NCBI GenBank assembly: GCA_041908795.1 | Contig: JAYRER010000012.1 | Span: 1-15,027, forward strand | Reading direction: 5' to 3' | Length of the DNA: 15,027 nt | DNA from: CAYLHB01 sp041908795 | GTDB taxonomy: Bacteria; Patescibacteriota; Minisyncoccia; Phycocordibacterales; UBA12088 | Translations under genes and position numbers: made by a program | Shown here: one piece after another, positions 6,465 through 13,324 of the stretch | Layout of the letters: each line of letters starts with the position of its first letter | Numbering within the stretch: the first letter of the stretch is position 1 | The notes under the pieces: model-generated | Seen by the model: only the letters and a program-made list of their open reading frames with translations | Database searches by the model: none | What the model was told of the DNA's origin: nothing

Positions 6465-7073
6465 ATGCATGAGCTTGTCAGTCGCCTCATACGCCAAGGA
6501 ACACTCTCAACACCTCGCATTATTCGAGCGTTTGAAGATGTGGACCGACGCGATTTCGTGGGAGAGTGGAACCTCCCTGATGCCTATGAAGACGCCCCAC
6601 TCCCCATCGGCCTCCAGCAGACTATCAGTCAGCCGTCCACGGTCGCATTCATGCTCGAACTTCTTTCTCCCAAAGAGGGTGAGCGGATTCTGGACGTGGG
6701 CACCGGTTCGTGCTGGTCTTCCGCACTCCTCGCCCATTGTGTCGGGGTGCGCGGACGCGTCTTCGGCGTTGAGCGTATCGAAGAAATTCTCTCATTCGGG
6801 GCGCGTAATGTTGCCAAGTACCCGTTCACCAACATCGAGCTACGGCACGCCTCGCACCACTTCGGAATTCCCGAGGAAGCGCCGTTCGATAAGATACTGG
6901 TCTCCGCGGCGGCGCGGAACTTACCTGATGAACTGGTGGCGCAACTGCGAAGCGGAGGGGTGATGGTCATCCCCATCCGCGATGCCATATGGCGAGTCAT
7001 CAAAAAATCACGAGGCGACACCACCATAGAAAAATTCGACGGTTTTGTATTCGTCCCCCTCGTGCGCGACTAG
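6465..7073 (+). CDS. pcm: Protein-L-isoaspartate O-methyltransferase family protein
   Basis: 202 residues, close to the usual length of about 210. PCMT enzymes use S-adenosylmethionine to methylate isoaspartyl residues in aged proteins, starting their repair. Visible motifs: the family signature YEDAPLPIGLQQTISQPSTV (about 41-60) containing the conserved Q-T-I-S-Q-P; SAM motif I ILDVGTGSCWSSALLA (75-90); post-I acidic VFGVERIEE; motif II APFDKILVSAAA; motif III LRSGGVMVIPI. Odd point: motif I has Cys83 where most family members have Gly (GTGSG), a single-base difference, which might affect SAM binding. The start is fixed by the leaderless promoter. It is divergent from the CAP gene, and its stop codon lies in the loop of a terminator hairpin. 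Confidence 0.88.
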   Translation: MHELVSRLIRQGTLSTPRIIRAFEDVDRRDFVGEWNLPDAYEDAPLPIGLQQTISQPSTVAFMLELLSPKEGERILDVGTGSCWSSALLAHCVGVRGRVFGVERIEEILSFGARNVAKYPFTNIELRHASHHFGIPEEAPFDKILVSAAARNLPDELVAQLRSGGVMVIPIRDAIWRVIKKSRGDTTIEKFDGFVFVPLVRD

Positions 7074-7090
7074 CGCGAGCGGGCCTTTTG
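7056..7090 (+). terminator. Terminator hairpin containing the pcm stop codon
   Basis: CCC (7056-7058), CTC (7059-7061) and GCGC (7064-7067) pair with GCGC (7073-7076), GAG (7077-7079) and GGG (7081-7083), with small bulges and a five-base loop, followed by CCTTTTG. Most of the TAG stop (7071-7073) is in the loop. The remainder of 7096-7160 shows nothing further. Confidence 0.55.
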
Positions 7091-7161
7091 TTGTTCGTCA
7101 TGCATCATTAGCAATTTGTCATTGCACCCTCTCGCTTCTAGCTTCCTTCACAAATCTCCCG

Positions 7162-7196
7162 TATACTTGCGGCATCTACACGCTAACCAAAATACT
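7162..7196 (+). promoter_or_regulatory. Promoter and short leader of peroxiredoxin
   Basis: TATACT (7162-7167) is a good -10 hexamer; the -35 is not clear. Expected initiation near 7174 gives a leader of about 23 bases with no Shine-Dalgarno sequence, so this gene differs from the six-base leaderless pattern. Confidence 0.5.
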
Positions 7197-7793
7197 ATGG
7201 AAGAAGAATTTGATACCTTTTATGAATGTAATGTGAAAGTGGGAAAGACTATTCCAGACTTCACCGGCAAGGCGTACCACGCGGGGGCGATGAAGGACGT
7301 TAAGTTGAGCGAGTTCAAAGGTTCGTGGCTCATGCTCTTCTTCTACCCGGCGGATTTCACCTTTGTCTGCCCCACCGAACTTGAGGAGATGGCTGGTCTC
7401 TACGAGAAATTCAAAAAGGAGGGCGCGGAAATCGTTTCGGTCTCGACCGACACTCACTGGTCGCACCGTGCATGGCACGAGACGAGCGAGGCGGTGGGTA
7501 AAATCACCTTCCCCATGCTCGCAGACCCGACCGGCAACCTCGCGCGCGCGTTCGGCGTCTATATCGAAGAAGAAGGGGTGACGCTCCGTGGAAGCTTTAT
7601 CATTGACCCGAACCAGGTGCTCCAGGCGATGGAGGTCACGGCCGACGGCATCGGGAGGAGCGGTACGGAGCTCTTCCGCAAGTTCCAGGCGGCGAAGTTC
7701 GTCTTTGAACATGGCGGCCTCGTATGCCCCGCCGCATGGGAGCCGGGCAAGGACACCTTGAAGCCCGGTGTTGACCTCGTGGGGAAGATTTAA
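7197..7793 (+). CDS. Typical 2-Cys peroxiredoxin (AhpC/Prx1 type)
   Basis: 198 residues, normal for AhpC/Prx1. It reduces hydrogen peroxide and organic hydroperoxides in the cytoplasm. Peroxidatic Cys58 lies in FFYPADFTFVCPTE, with Pro51, Thr55 and Glu61 of the family active site; resolving Cys177 lies in GGLVCPAAW near the C-terminus. The central SVSTDTHWSHRAWH and FPMLADPTGNLARAFGVY blocks are also characteristic. C11 is an additional, non-canonical Cys. ATG 7197 is chosen because family homology starts there and the -10 lies upstream of it; an in-frame ATG at 7116 would precede the promoter. No reductase partner (AhpF, thioredoxin) is present in this window. The gene converges on the ribonucleotide reductase and shares a terminator with it. 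Confidence 0.95.
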   Translation: MEEEFDTFYECNVKVGKTIPDFTGKAYHAGAMKDVKLSEFKGSWLMLFFYPADFTFVCPTELEEMAGLYEKFKKEGAEIVSVSTDTHWSHRAWHETSEAVGKITFPMLADPTGNLARAFGVYIEEEGVTLRGSFIIDPNQVLQAMEVTADGIGRSGTELFRKFQAAKFVFEHGGLVCPAAWEPGKDTLKPGVDLVGKI

Positions 7794-7813
7794 CGATACC
7801 ACGAAACCGCTAC

Positions 7814-7845
7814 ACAAAACGTCAACCTTAGGTTGACGTTTTGTT
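7814..7845. terminator. Strong bidirectional terminator between peroxiredoxin and RNR
   Basis: A perfect 14-bp stem, ACAAAACGTCAACC (7814-7827) against GGTTGACGTTTTGT (7831-7844), with a TTA loop. The arm ends give TTTTGTT on the plus strand and TTTTGTG on the minus strand, so it can end both convergent transcripts. Confidence 0.85.
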
Positions 7846-7880
7846 GGTACCCACAGCACAGCGAAACATGCGCTTTGAAG

Positions 7881-7901
7881 ATTAGAAATTAGACATTAGT
7901 T
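7881..7901. repeat. Three tandem 7-bp units (ATTAGNN)
   Basis: ATTAGAA, ATTAGAC and ATTAGTT stand head to tail just past the RNR stop codon (TGA at 7909-7907), in an AT-rich patch. Function unknown; may be chance low complexity. Confidence 0.4.
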
Positions 7902-7906
7902 ATTTT

Positions 7907-10300
7907 TCAATTAATCTCACACGTTCCTCCGGCGCATGCCATTTCTTTCGCTTGCTCGGTCTCATCACGCAGTTCATAGATGACAAGCTTCGAGAAGTCG
8001 AGGTTCACAAACTGCTTCATGAGCTCCTCGTACTCTTCTTTGGTGATCGCCTCGTACGGCGCCAAGCGGTACACGTGGTTCTGGCGCGGCAAGAAAGAGA
8101 GTCCGCCGGTGATATCCCAATTCTCATAGAGCCAGTTGGCGACCGCAACCCACTCATCCTCGCCAATCGAGATGGTGACCGACGGATTGTGCTCGGTGTA
8201 GTTTTGCTTCACCACCTTCCAGTACTCGAGCTGTTCAAGGGCTGTGAGATCGTTATTATAGACCGAGGATTTCGGGCTCTTCACGGGAAACTCGAGGACG
8301 AAGGTGTTCGCATTCTCGAGCGTCTGCCCCACCTCGGGGTGGCTGGGTACCCCTTGGTCCTTGAGCATTTTAAAGAGGGCATCGGTTGAGGTGATGCGAA
8401 TGCGGCGTATGTAGTACTCGCTGTGGCGCGGGTGCATGCCCGAGGCGCAGTTCACCGTTTGCGACACCGTACCCGATGGCTTCACCGCCGTGACCGCCAT
8501 GGAGGGTGCGATGCCGAAGCGCTTCGCGTACTTGCGGTTTGCCGCCACCGCCTCATCACGGAGTGCTCGCAGGGTCTCGGGGCGACGCGCCTCGGGGGAA
8601 TCCCACTGCCCGGTGACGGACACGCCGAGGAGTCGCTCCTCCTCGCAGTTCTGCTTCCACTCTTTCGAGAGGTAGTTGAAACTGGTGAGCGATGACTGGT
8701 AGGTGCCGAGAAGTGCAGCAACACGCACTTTGCGCTTGAGTGACTCAAGTGTGTCGTTCTTGCGAGCGATAACTTCGGAAAGGTTACAAAATTGCTTCGA
8801 CTGGAGAATGATTTCGCCACAGGGATTGGTGCCCACCGAGCCCACGACATGCCCGTTCTCGATGATGCCTTTCTTCTCCCACAACTCGCGCCTCCGCCTC
8901 GGAATCTGCGTAATGAGCCCGCCGCGGTTGAAGATACCGCGCTCCCCGCTCTTTCCCTTCATGAGCGAAATCCACTCGTCCATGAACTCCTCATTGCTCG
9001 GCTTCACCTCGTAGACCGCGCTGTTGTTGGCGAGCATGCGCTGGGGCTCGGTGTTGTAGAACTGGCCATCCTTCGCGTGGCGAATTTGGTCGTCATCAAG
9101 ATCCGAGAGGGATATCATTGCGCTTCGACGCACCCCGCCGGAAACTATCGCCTCGCCTATCTTGCAGAGAATGTCGTGCGCGTCGATATTCCGTAGGCGA
9201 CGGTTTTGTCGAGCGAGAATACGTCCTCGGGTAAAATCGAGAAGCGAACGAAGCGGGTCAGGTCCGGATGCCTTGCCTCCCATCGTCTTCAAGCGTGTTC
9301 CGGCGGGCCGCACTTGAGAGAAGTCGAACTGCACGTCCTTGCCGTCGTACCATGTTTGCATGCCATACACGAGTGAAGTCGCCCACCCTTCCTTACTGTC
9401 CTCCACCACGTGAGTCTTGAGCACGATACCAGTCTGTGGCTTTATTTGCGGGAGCTGTTCCACGTTCTTGCTCTCCGCGGCAAAGCCGACGCCGCACCCG
9501 CTCGCCGAGAGGTAGAGCACCTCGCCAAAGTCTTCAATCTTTGTTGGTGCAATGAACGAACAATTGTACGCAACGGCGTTACAGCGACGCGCGGGCTTCC
9601 CCGCAAATTGCAAGAGACGCATCGAGGGCATCGCCTCTTGCTTGAGAACGGTTTCGCGCACCTCCGCGTACTCCTCTTCGGTAAGCTTCTCACCCAGGTT
9701 CTCGCGCATGAAATCAACATAGCGGTCCACTGTCTCTATCCACGTCTCACGCCTGTTCTCGCTCTCAATCCACTTCGCGTAGGTGCGAAGGAACACAAAC
9801 TCTCCGAGAGGATTACCCTCGAAGTACTTCGAGCTCTCCTCGGCGAGCTTGCGCACATGCTCGGGCACTGCGAATGTCTGCTTACGCAGACGCGTGCGCT
9901 CCTCGCGGTAGAGGATGTAGTGCTTCGCGGTTTTTACGTAGTCGGAGAGAATAAGCTGGCGCTCCACCTCGTCCTGCACCCCCTCAACGGTCGGGAGGAA
10001 ATTTTTGTACTTCTTCGCGATACGCACAAGGTCGGAGACTACCCGATGTGCCACCATTTCCGCTTCCTCGGCCGAACCCTCTCCTGCGGCCGTCATGCCC
10101 ATGTGAATGGCACGGGTAATCTTACTGAAGTCAAATGTTGCAATGGACCCGTCGCGCTTTTGGATCTCCGGCACAAAGCGTGTGTAGTACGCGGCACCCT
10201 GCCCTTCATTGTGCTCACTCTCGCTGGACACACTCGATTCAAAAAGCTCAGCGATTGCGATCTGTTGATCCTTGTGGACTATGCGCGAAGATTTTGCCAT
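7907..10300 (-). CDS. nrdJ: Adenosylcobalamin-dependent ribonucleoside-triphosphate reductase (class II)
   Basis: 797 residues. It reduces ribonucleotides to deoxyribonucleotides using a thiyl radical generated from adenosylcobalamin. An N-terminal ATP-cone (about 45-135, VPEIQKRDGSIATFDFSKIT) provides allosteric control; the Lactobacillus leichmannii enzyme as I recall it lacks this. The catalytic barrel carries Cys247 (YNCSF, equivalent to C119), Cys494 (NPCGEI, thiyl-radical Cys408) and Cys505 (FCNLSE, C419) with the same 11-residue spacing; the phosphate-site AVKPSGTVSQTV is also clear. The C-terminal redox pair CAGGTC (C789, C794) corresponds to C731/C736. ATG 10300 is preferred to the GTG at 10306; no Shine-Dalgarno is seen. 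No intein or intron interrupts it. It likely depends on salvaged cobalamin, since no B12 genes are nearby. Confidence 0.95.
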   Translation of the reverse strand: MAKSSRIVHKDQQIAIAELFESSVSSESEHNEGQGAAYYTRFVPEIQKRDGSIATFDFSKITRAIHMGMTAAGEGSAEEAEMVAHRVVSDLVRIAKKYKNFLPTVEGVQDEVERQLILSDYVKTAKHYILYREERTRLRKQTFAVPEHVRKLAEESSKYFEGNPLGEFVFLRTYAKWIESENRRETWIETVDRYVDFMRENLGEKLTEEEYAEVRETVLKQEAMPSMRLLQFAGKPARRCNAVAYNCSFIAPTKIEDFGEVLYLSASGCGVGFAAESKNVEQLPQIKPQTGIVLKTHVVEDSKEGWATSLVYGMQTWYDGKDVQFDFSQVRPAGTRLKTMGGKASGPDPLRSLLDFTRGRILARQNRRLRNIDAHDILCKIGEAIVSGGVRRSAMISLSDLDDDQIRHAKDGQFYNTEPQRMLANNSAVYEVKPSNEEFMDEWISLMKGKSGERGIFNRGGLITQIPRRRRELWEKKGIIENGHVVGSVGTNPCGEIILQSKQFCNLSEVIARKNDTLESLKRKVRVAALLGTYQSSLTSFNYLSKEWKQNCEEERLLGVSVTGQWDSPEARRPETLRALRDEAVAANRKYAKRFGIAPSMAVTAVKPSGTVSQTVNCASGMHPRHSEYYIRRIRITSTDALFKMLKDQGVPSHPEVGQTLENANTFVLEFPVKSPKSSVYNNDLTALEQLEYWKVVKQNYTEHNPSVTISIGEDEWVAVANWLYENWDITGGLSFLPRQNHVYRLAPYEAITKEEYEELMKQFVNLDFSKLVIYELRDETEQAKEMACAGGTCEIN

Positions 10301-10330
10301 ATACACGTATGGTTAGGGTAATTAAGAGTC

Positions 10331-10365
10331 AGTGTCACGTATTGTACCTAAGGTGAGGCGACACT
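10331..10365 (-). promoter_or_regulatory. Inverted repeat in the RNR leader
   Basis: AGTGTC (10331-10336) and GACACT (10360-10365) can form a 6-bp stem within the roughly 80-base untranslated leader; the loop contains a small ACCT/AGGT dyad. It could influence translation. No cobalamin-riboswitch box (GCCACTG) is seen on this strand. Confidence 0.3.
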
Positions 10366-10388
10366 TAAACAGGAGATGGTGTGCATAT

Positions 10389-10419
10389 AGTATAGCAAAA
10401 CAGATGTCGCCCGATGCAA
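10389..10419 (-). promoter_or_regulatory. RNR promoter with extended -10
   Basis: Minus-strand TGC-TATACT (hexamer 10394-10389) with TTGCAT (10419-10414) as a -35 at 19 bases; an A/T tract (10418-10427) lies just upstream. Expected start near 10382 gives a leader of about 80 bases. Confidence 0.6.
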
Positions 10420-10441
10420 AATTTTTCAGCAAAATGCACAT

Positions 10442-10468
10442 ATGGCAAGCCATGTTTTGTTATCCACA
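10442..10468. promoter_or_regulatory. DnaA-box match and adjacent dyad upstream of the RNR promoter
   Basis: TTATCCACA (10460-10468) is identical to the E. coli high-affinity DnaA box. Seven bases away is the dyad ATGGC-AA-GCCAT (10442-10453). Both lie 50-75 bases upstream of the RNR -10. A single box could be chance. Confidence 0.4.
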
Positions 10469-10672
10469 GAGCTTCATGTTGACGATATCTCCCGCCTACC
10501 AGTTGCACGCTCCGCATACACTCGTTCCACTTACACAGCGCACACAGGAAGACTATGCAGACTATACTGTCGTCGTCATTCTCACATTCACAAGCCTTCC
10601 TCACTACCGCAAATTGTGGTACTTGCACCTGTAGCACGTTGAGTGTATCGCGTGCCCACATCCCTCATAATC

Positions 10673-10730
10673 GTTGCTCCCCCATAGCACGACTGCACGA
10701 ACACACGCGCGTGCTATCGGGGGCAGTAGT
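10673..10730 (+). ncRNA. Candidate structured RNA: long bulged hairpin
   Basis: ATAGCACG (10684-10691) pairs with CGTGCTAT (10710-10717) and CCCCC (10679-10683) with GGGGG (10719-10723), leaving C10718 bulged. Counting G-U pairs, GTTGCT (10673-10678) also pairs with AGTAGT (10725-10730) after a bulged C10724; those wobble pairs work only in plus-strand RNA. About 19 pairs, 18-base loop, no T tract. Not recognised as a known RNA family; could also be a factor-binding dyad. Confidence 0.35.
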
Positions 10731-10755
10731 CTTTAACTGCACGACATTCGTCGCA

Positions 10756-10773
10756 TTGCCACAGTTGCCACAG
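10756..10773. repeat. Tandem 9-bp repeat TTGCCACAG x2
   Basis: Two perfect adjacent copies of TTGCCACAG in the non-coding stretch between PEP synthase and RNR, between two hairpins. Confidence 0.6.
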
Positions 10774-10867
10774 GGTGTCGCACTACCAAACTATATCGTG
10801 TGCTCTAGATCACAGCGCATCAAACACGATTGCACGTCTCGGAAGACCCCGTAAGGAAACAGGTCGG

Positions 10868-13291
10868 CTACAGACCCAGTGCTTGCTCCGTTTCAGCAAT
10901 CATTGGCATTGTTTTGATGACCGTGTCAGGGGTGAACGAAAGACTCTCGATGCCGAGTCCCACCAAGAATTGCGCGAAATCGGGAAAATCCGATGGGGCT
11001 TGCCCGCATATGCCGATGTACTTGCCCCGTCGCTTACACGCTTCAACGGCGGTCTTCACCATACGCTTCACCGCCTCATCCTTCTCATTTGAAATGTGTG
11101 CGATGACCGAGTTGTCACGATCGAGACCGAGTACAAGCTGGGTGAGGTCATTGCTCCCGATGGAAAAGCCGTCAAAGCGATCCAGGAACTCGTCGGCCAT
11201 GAGCACGTTTGCGGGTATCTCACACATCACATAGATTTTCACCCCCTCTTCACGGTCAAGTCCATGCTCCTTCATCACTGCGAGTACCTGGTCGGCTTCG
11301 TTGGTGGTACGGCAGAACGGTACCATGGGGATGACGTTGGTGAGCCCCATCTCGTCGCGCACCTTCTTGAGTGCGTCACACTCAAACCCGAACGCCGTCT
11401 TAAACTTGTCATCGTAGTACCTGCTCGCACCACGCCACCCTATCATTGGGTTTTCTTCGTGCGGCTCATAGAGCTCACCACCAAGGAGCGTGCGATACTC
11501 ATTGGTCTTGAAGTCCGAGAAGCGGATAATCACATCCTTCGGGTAGAACGAAGCGGCAATCTTCGCGATACCTTCCGCAAGTTCGTCAACGTAGTACTCC
11601 GTCTTCTTTTCATACCCGCGTGTGAGCTCATCAATCTTCTGCACCAACTCACGCTTGTCCTCCTGCCCCTCGCCCGCATACCATTTGAGCTTGTCGTACT
11701 CAACAAGTGCGTTCGGGTGCACGCGAATGTGACTCATGATGATGAACTCGAGGCGACCGAGACCGATACCCTCGACGGGGAGGAAATGATTTTTGAAAGC
11801 TTCGTCGGGACTGCCAATGTTCACCATGATCTTTGTCTTGAGCTTCGGCAGGTTATCAAGACGATGCTCGATTATCTCAAACGGGAGCTGACCCGCGAGC
11901 ACTAACCCATCCTTCCCCGACGAACAATCTATCGTCACCTCCATACCGTCTTTGAGGACCGACGTGGCGTTCTCGGTTCCCACGATACAGGGAATGCCCA
12001 ACTCGCGGGACACAATGGCGGCATGACTCGTTCGCCCCCCCTTATCGGTCACAATGGCGCTCGCTATCTTCATGATGGGCTCCCAGTCAGGGTCGGTAAT
12101 CACCGTCACCAACACCTCACCCTTCTTGAAGTCATGAATGTGCTTCACATCTTGAATCACACGCACACGCCCCGTGGCAATTTTTGTGCCCACCGAAGTG
12201 CCCTTGGTGAGCAGATCTCCTTTGCCGGTAAGCTTGTACTCGGTGTATACATTTTTGTCGCCAGTTGAAATCACGGTCTCCGGTCGAGCCTGCACGATGT
12301 AGAGCTCGTTCGTTTTTCCATCTTTCGCCCACTCCATGTCCATCGGTTGGTAGTGACCGTGCTTGGTGCTGAAGTGCTTCTCGATTTCAACCGCCCACCG
12401 AGCGAGCTTTTCAACCTCTTCATCGGTGAGACAGTAGCGGTCACGATCCTCTTTTGGAACGTCCACAATGGTGCCCCCTTTCTCTCCGTAAATCATTTTC
12501 ACATCCTTACTCCCCATGTCACGCGCAATGACGCCCCGAAGGCCCTTGGCAAGCGAGGGCTTGAACACGGTAAACGCGTCGGGAGTCACTTTGCCCTGCA
12601 CCACCATCTCTCCGAGACCGTAGCTACCCTCAATGACCACCACCTTGTCAAAACCAGTCTCGGTGTCGATGGAAAACATGACACCGCTCACCGCCATATC
12701 GGAGCGCACCATCTTCTGCACCCCCACCGAAAGTGCAACGTCGACGTTGTTGAACCCCTTGTCGGCGCGGTACGAGATGGCGCGGTCGGTAAAGAGAGAG
12801 GCGATGCATTTGCGTGTCGAGGTGATGACATCCTCCTCACCCACCACATTGAGGTACGTTTCCTGCTGGCCGGCGAACGAAGCGCCAGGTAGGTCTTCTG
12901 CGGTGGCTGACGAGCGCACCGCGACATCCTCCGCCCCCTCCAGCTCCACAAGCTCGCGGTAACTCACCTTTACCTCATGCACCAACTCTTCAGGGAGCTC
13001 GCGTGTGAGGATGAGATCTCGTATGCGTTTGCCACGTTCCTGCAACCCCCCGATATCGTGTGTGTCGAGGCCCTCGAGAATCCCCGCAATGTCACTTCGG
13101 AGGCCGTGGCTGTCGAGAAAGAGGTTGTACGCGTGCGAGGTGATAGCGAAGCCGTTCGGCACACGCACCCCGAGCGGGATGAGTTCGCGCACCATCTCTC
13201 CGAGCGCGGCGTTCTTGCCCCCCACGAGGGGCACATCATCAATCGTGAGATCCTTGTACCAAATGACCAACCGCGTATCTGGTTTTTGCAT
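10868..13291 (-). CDS. ppsA: Phosphoenolpyruvate synthase (pyruvate, water dikinase)
   Basis: 807 residues (E. coli PpsA is 792). It interconverts pyruvate + ATP + water and PEP + AMP + phosphate. Domains in order: N-terminal ATP-grasp/PPDK_N (about 10-345) with VPLVGGKNAALGEM and VAVRSSATAEDLPGASFAGQ; the mobile phosphohistidine domain (about 370-455) with GGRTSHAAIVSRELGIPCIV, catalytic His423; and the C-terminal PEP/pyruvate barrel (about 475-805) with GIGLGRLEFI, IGSNDLTQLVLGLDRD and catalytic Cys762 in GICGQAPSD. All catalytic residues are intact. ATG 13291 fits the family start; the frame extends to a GTG at 13321, four bases from the upstream stop. It follows glycerate kinase by 33 bases on the same strand and has no -10 of its own, so the two are likely one operon. 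Confidence 0.95.
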   Translation of the reverse strand: MQKPDTRLVIWYKDLTIDDVPLVGGKNAALGEMVRELIPLGVRVPNGFAITSHAYNLFLDSHGLRSDIAGILEGLDTHDIGGLQERGKRIRDLILTRELPEELVHEVKVSYRELVELEGAEDVAVRSSATAEDLPGASFAGQQETYLNVVGEEDVITSTRKCIASLFTDRAISYRADKGFNNVDVALSVGVQKMVRSDMAVSGVMFSIDTETGFDKVVVIEGSYGLGEMVVQGKVTPDAFTVFKPSLAKGLRGVIARDMGSKDVKMIYGEKGGTIVDVPKEDRDRYCLTDEEVEKLARWAVEIEKHFSTKHGHYQPMDMEWAKDGKTNELYIVQARPETVISTGDKNVYTEYKLTGKGDLLTKGTSVGTKIATGRVRVIQDVKHIHDFKKGEVLVTVITDPDWEPIMKIASAIVTDKGGRTSHAAIVSRELGIPCIVGTENATSVLKDGMEVTIDCSSGKDGLVLAGQLPFEIIEHRLDNLPKLKTKIMVNIGSPDEAFKNHFLPVEGIGLGRLEFIIMSHIRVHPNALVEYDKLKWYAGEGQEDKRELVQKIDELTRGYEKKTEYYVDELAEGIAKIAASFYPKDVIIRFSDFKTNEYRTLLGGELYEPHEENPMIGWRGASRYYDDKFKTAFGFECDALKKVRDEMGLTNVIPMVPFCRTTNEADQVLAVMKEHGLDREEGVKIYVMCEIPANVLMADEFLDRFDGFSIGSNDLTQLVLGLDRDNSVIAHISNEKDEAVKRMVKTAVEACKRRGKYIGICGQAPSDFPDFAQFLVGLGIESLSFTPDTVIKTMPMIAETEQALGL

Positions 13292-13324
13292 AGAGCGAAG
13301 TTGCGACAAGTGTCCGCGCACTGG

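Larger units (their letters stand above)
10469..10867. other. Non-coding stretch with several hairpins
   Basis: About 400 bases between the RNR control region and the PEP synthase stop. I see no convincing coding frame here. It contains GCACG/CGTGC (10634-10638/10651-10655), a long bulged stem at 10673-10730, the tandem TTGCCACAG pair (10756-10773), and ATCGTGT/ACACGAT (10795-10801/10824-10830). A TATACT on the plus strand at 10563-10568 could be a -10. No clear terminator with a T tract follows PEP synthase. Confidence 0.5.

Noticed and set aside
7176..7859. 227-codon minus-strand frame opposite peroxiredoxin
   Set aside because: It runs through the bidirectional terminator and antisense to an unambiguous peroxiredoxin; no family resemblance.
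9410..10321. Long open frame (303 codons) on the plus strand opposite the RNR gene
   Set aside because: It mirrors the RNR coding sequence, has no recognisable domain, and the minus-strand protein has every catalytic motif. Antisense frames of this length are expected opposite GC-rich codons.
10301..10440. Cobalamin riboswitch in front of the B12-dependent RNR
   Set aside because: The conserved GCCACTG box was not found on the minus strand, and the leader is only about 80 bases, too short for a usual cobalamin riboswitch.
10460..10468. Replication origin at the DnaA box
   Set aside because: Only one exact box, no cluster, no AT-rich unwinding region of note and no dnaA/dnaN genes nearby.
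10365..10661. 98-codon minus-strand frame upstream of RNR
   Set aside because: It overlaps the RNR promoter and DnaA box, is Cys/Trp-rich without domain features, and has no start signal.
10555..10854. 99-codon plus-strand frame in the non-coding stretch
   Set aside because: Ser/Thr/Cys-rich composition typical of random translation; it crosses all the hairpins and the tandem repeat.
11096..11905. 269-codon plus-strand frame opposite PEP synthase
   Set aside because: Shadow of the PEP synthase gene, whose conserved domains cover the same bases.
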